Shown: in pieces, positions 12,786-12,988 of the stretch
Layout: every line of letters begins with the position of its first letter
How positions within the stretch are numbered: the stretch's first letter is position 1
Assembly (NCBI RefSeq): GCF_040779325.2
Contig: NZ_JBFONT020000022.1
Span: forward strand, 1 to 12,988
DNA: 12,988 nt
Origin: Aestuariibius violaceus
Lineage (GTDB): Bacteria > Pseudomonadota > Alphaproteobacteria > Rhodobacterales > Rhodobacteraceae
Reading direction: 5' to 3'
Notes under the pieces: generated by a model
Told to the model about the DNA's origin: nothing
Seen by the model: only the letters and a program-made list of their open reading frames with translations
The model's database searches: none
Program-made: the position numbers and the translations under genes

Positions 12786-12859
12786 GGGTGGCTCCTGCTC
12801 CACCGGCATCGAATGTGCCAAAGTGCAGTTGTCAAAGACTGCTAGGAAAGGAGCCACCC
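12786..12859 (+). promoter_or_regulatory. Inverted repeat covering the IS110 ribosome binding site
   Basis: GGGTGGCTCCT (12786-12796) is the exact complement of AGGAGCCACCC (12849-12859), with 52 bases between them. The second arm contains AGGAG, the ribosome site for the GTG at 12861. In any transcript that starts upstream of 12786, the arms can pair and hide this site; a transcript starting inside the loop would leave it free. The repeat may also be the subterminal inverted repeat known in the IS1111 branch of this family. Confidence 0.55.
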
Positions 12860-12860
12860 A

Positions 12861-12988
12861 GTGACAGTAAAGGCCGTCGGCCTTGATCTGGCCAAGGATG
12901 TTTTTCAAGTGCACGGCATTTCGGAGAACGGCCGAGTTATCTTTAACAAGGCCATCAAGCGAGCGAAGCTGCTGGCATTCTTTGAGAC
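12861..12988 (+). CDS. IS110-family transposase, N-terminal part (runs off the window)
   Basis: GTG at 12861, with AGGAG at 12849-12853, opens MTVKAVGLDLAKDVFQVHGI, the RuvC-like N-terminus of DEDD transposases. The first catalytic Asp is in GLDLAKDVFQVH. The frame then reads RVIFNKAIKRAKLLAFFE to the edge of the window. These enzymes use an RNA guide encoded in the noncoding end of the element, which is not identifiable here. No defect is visible in the 42 codons present, so the gene may be intact beyond the window. Confidence 0.85.
   Translation, partial: MTVKAVGLDLAKDVFQVHGISENGRVIFNKAIKRAKLLAFFE

Noticed and set aside
1..12988. CRISPR arrays, tRNA or rRNA genes
   Set aside because: No regularly spaced repeats and no tRNA cloverleaf or rRNA-like sequence was noticed while reading both strands. 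This was by eye only; a tRNA or covariance-model scan was not possible.

Overview
The window reads as accessory DNA from a GC-rich alphaproteobacterium. The order Rhodobacterales (Roseobacter/Paracoccus-like) is the best guess, from the MobC/MobA type, the integrase relic and the IS types; this is inference from remembered families, not a search. It is probably a plasmid or genomic island, because an apparently intact catabolic cluster sits between layers of mobile-element debris and a broken mobilization module.

Layout. (1) 1-~280: relic of an IS110-family transposase on the minus strand, with its 5' end joined out of frame to its 3' end. (2) 363-8923: the catabolic cluster, all on the plus strand. 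It holds a short-chain dehydrogenase (422-1174), an XRE-cupin PuuR-like regulator (1171-1785), a three-gene TRAP transporter (small permease 1950-2495, large permease 2492-3826, Tat-exported binding protein 3882-4973), a glutamine-synthetase-like gamma-glutamylamide synthetase (5027-6391), an aldehyde dehydrogenase (6396-7778) and an iron-type alcohol dehydrogenase (7775-8923). Several junctions overlap by four bases. Two matching inverted repeats (363-387 and 1830-1850) lie before the two transcription units and are the likely operators of the encoded regulator. (3) 8962-9279: decayed tyrosine recombinase C-terminus. (4) 9367-10475: decayed minus-strand IS1182-type transposase. (5) 10650-11976: mobilization module with a candidate oriT-like inverted repeat, a small ORF, a mobC broken by a 2-bp duplication, and a relaxase gene cut by an IS3-family element. 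(6) 11977-12674: truncated IS3 element fused to the tail of an NTF2/SnoaL-like gene. (7) ~12786-12988: start of a second IS110-family element, with a hairpin that would cover its ribosome binding site.

How the cluster may work (inference). The TRAP transporter brings a substrate into the cell. The GS-like ligase would cap an amine with glutamate. The alcohol and aldehyde dehydrogenases would oxidise a carbinol to an aldehyde and then to an acid while the amine is protected. The XRE-cupin protein would sense substrate or intermediate. This resembles the Puu, Ipu and GlnA4-type gamma-glutamylation routes, but no gamma-glutamyl hydrolase and no PuuB-type amine oxidase is present, so the pathway is either completed elsewhere or uses an amino-alcohol-type substrate that does not need an amine oxidase.
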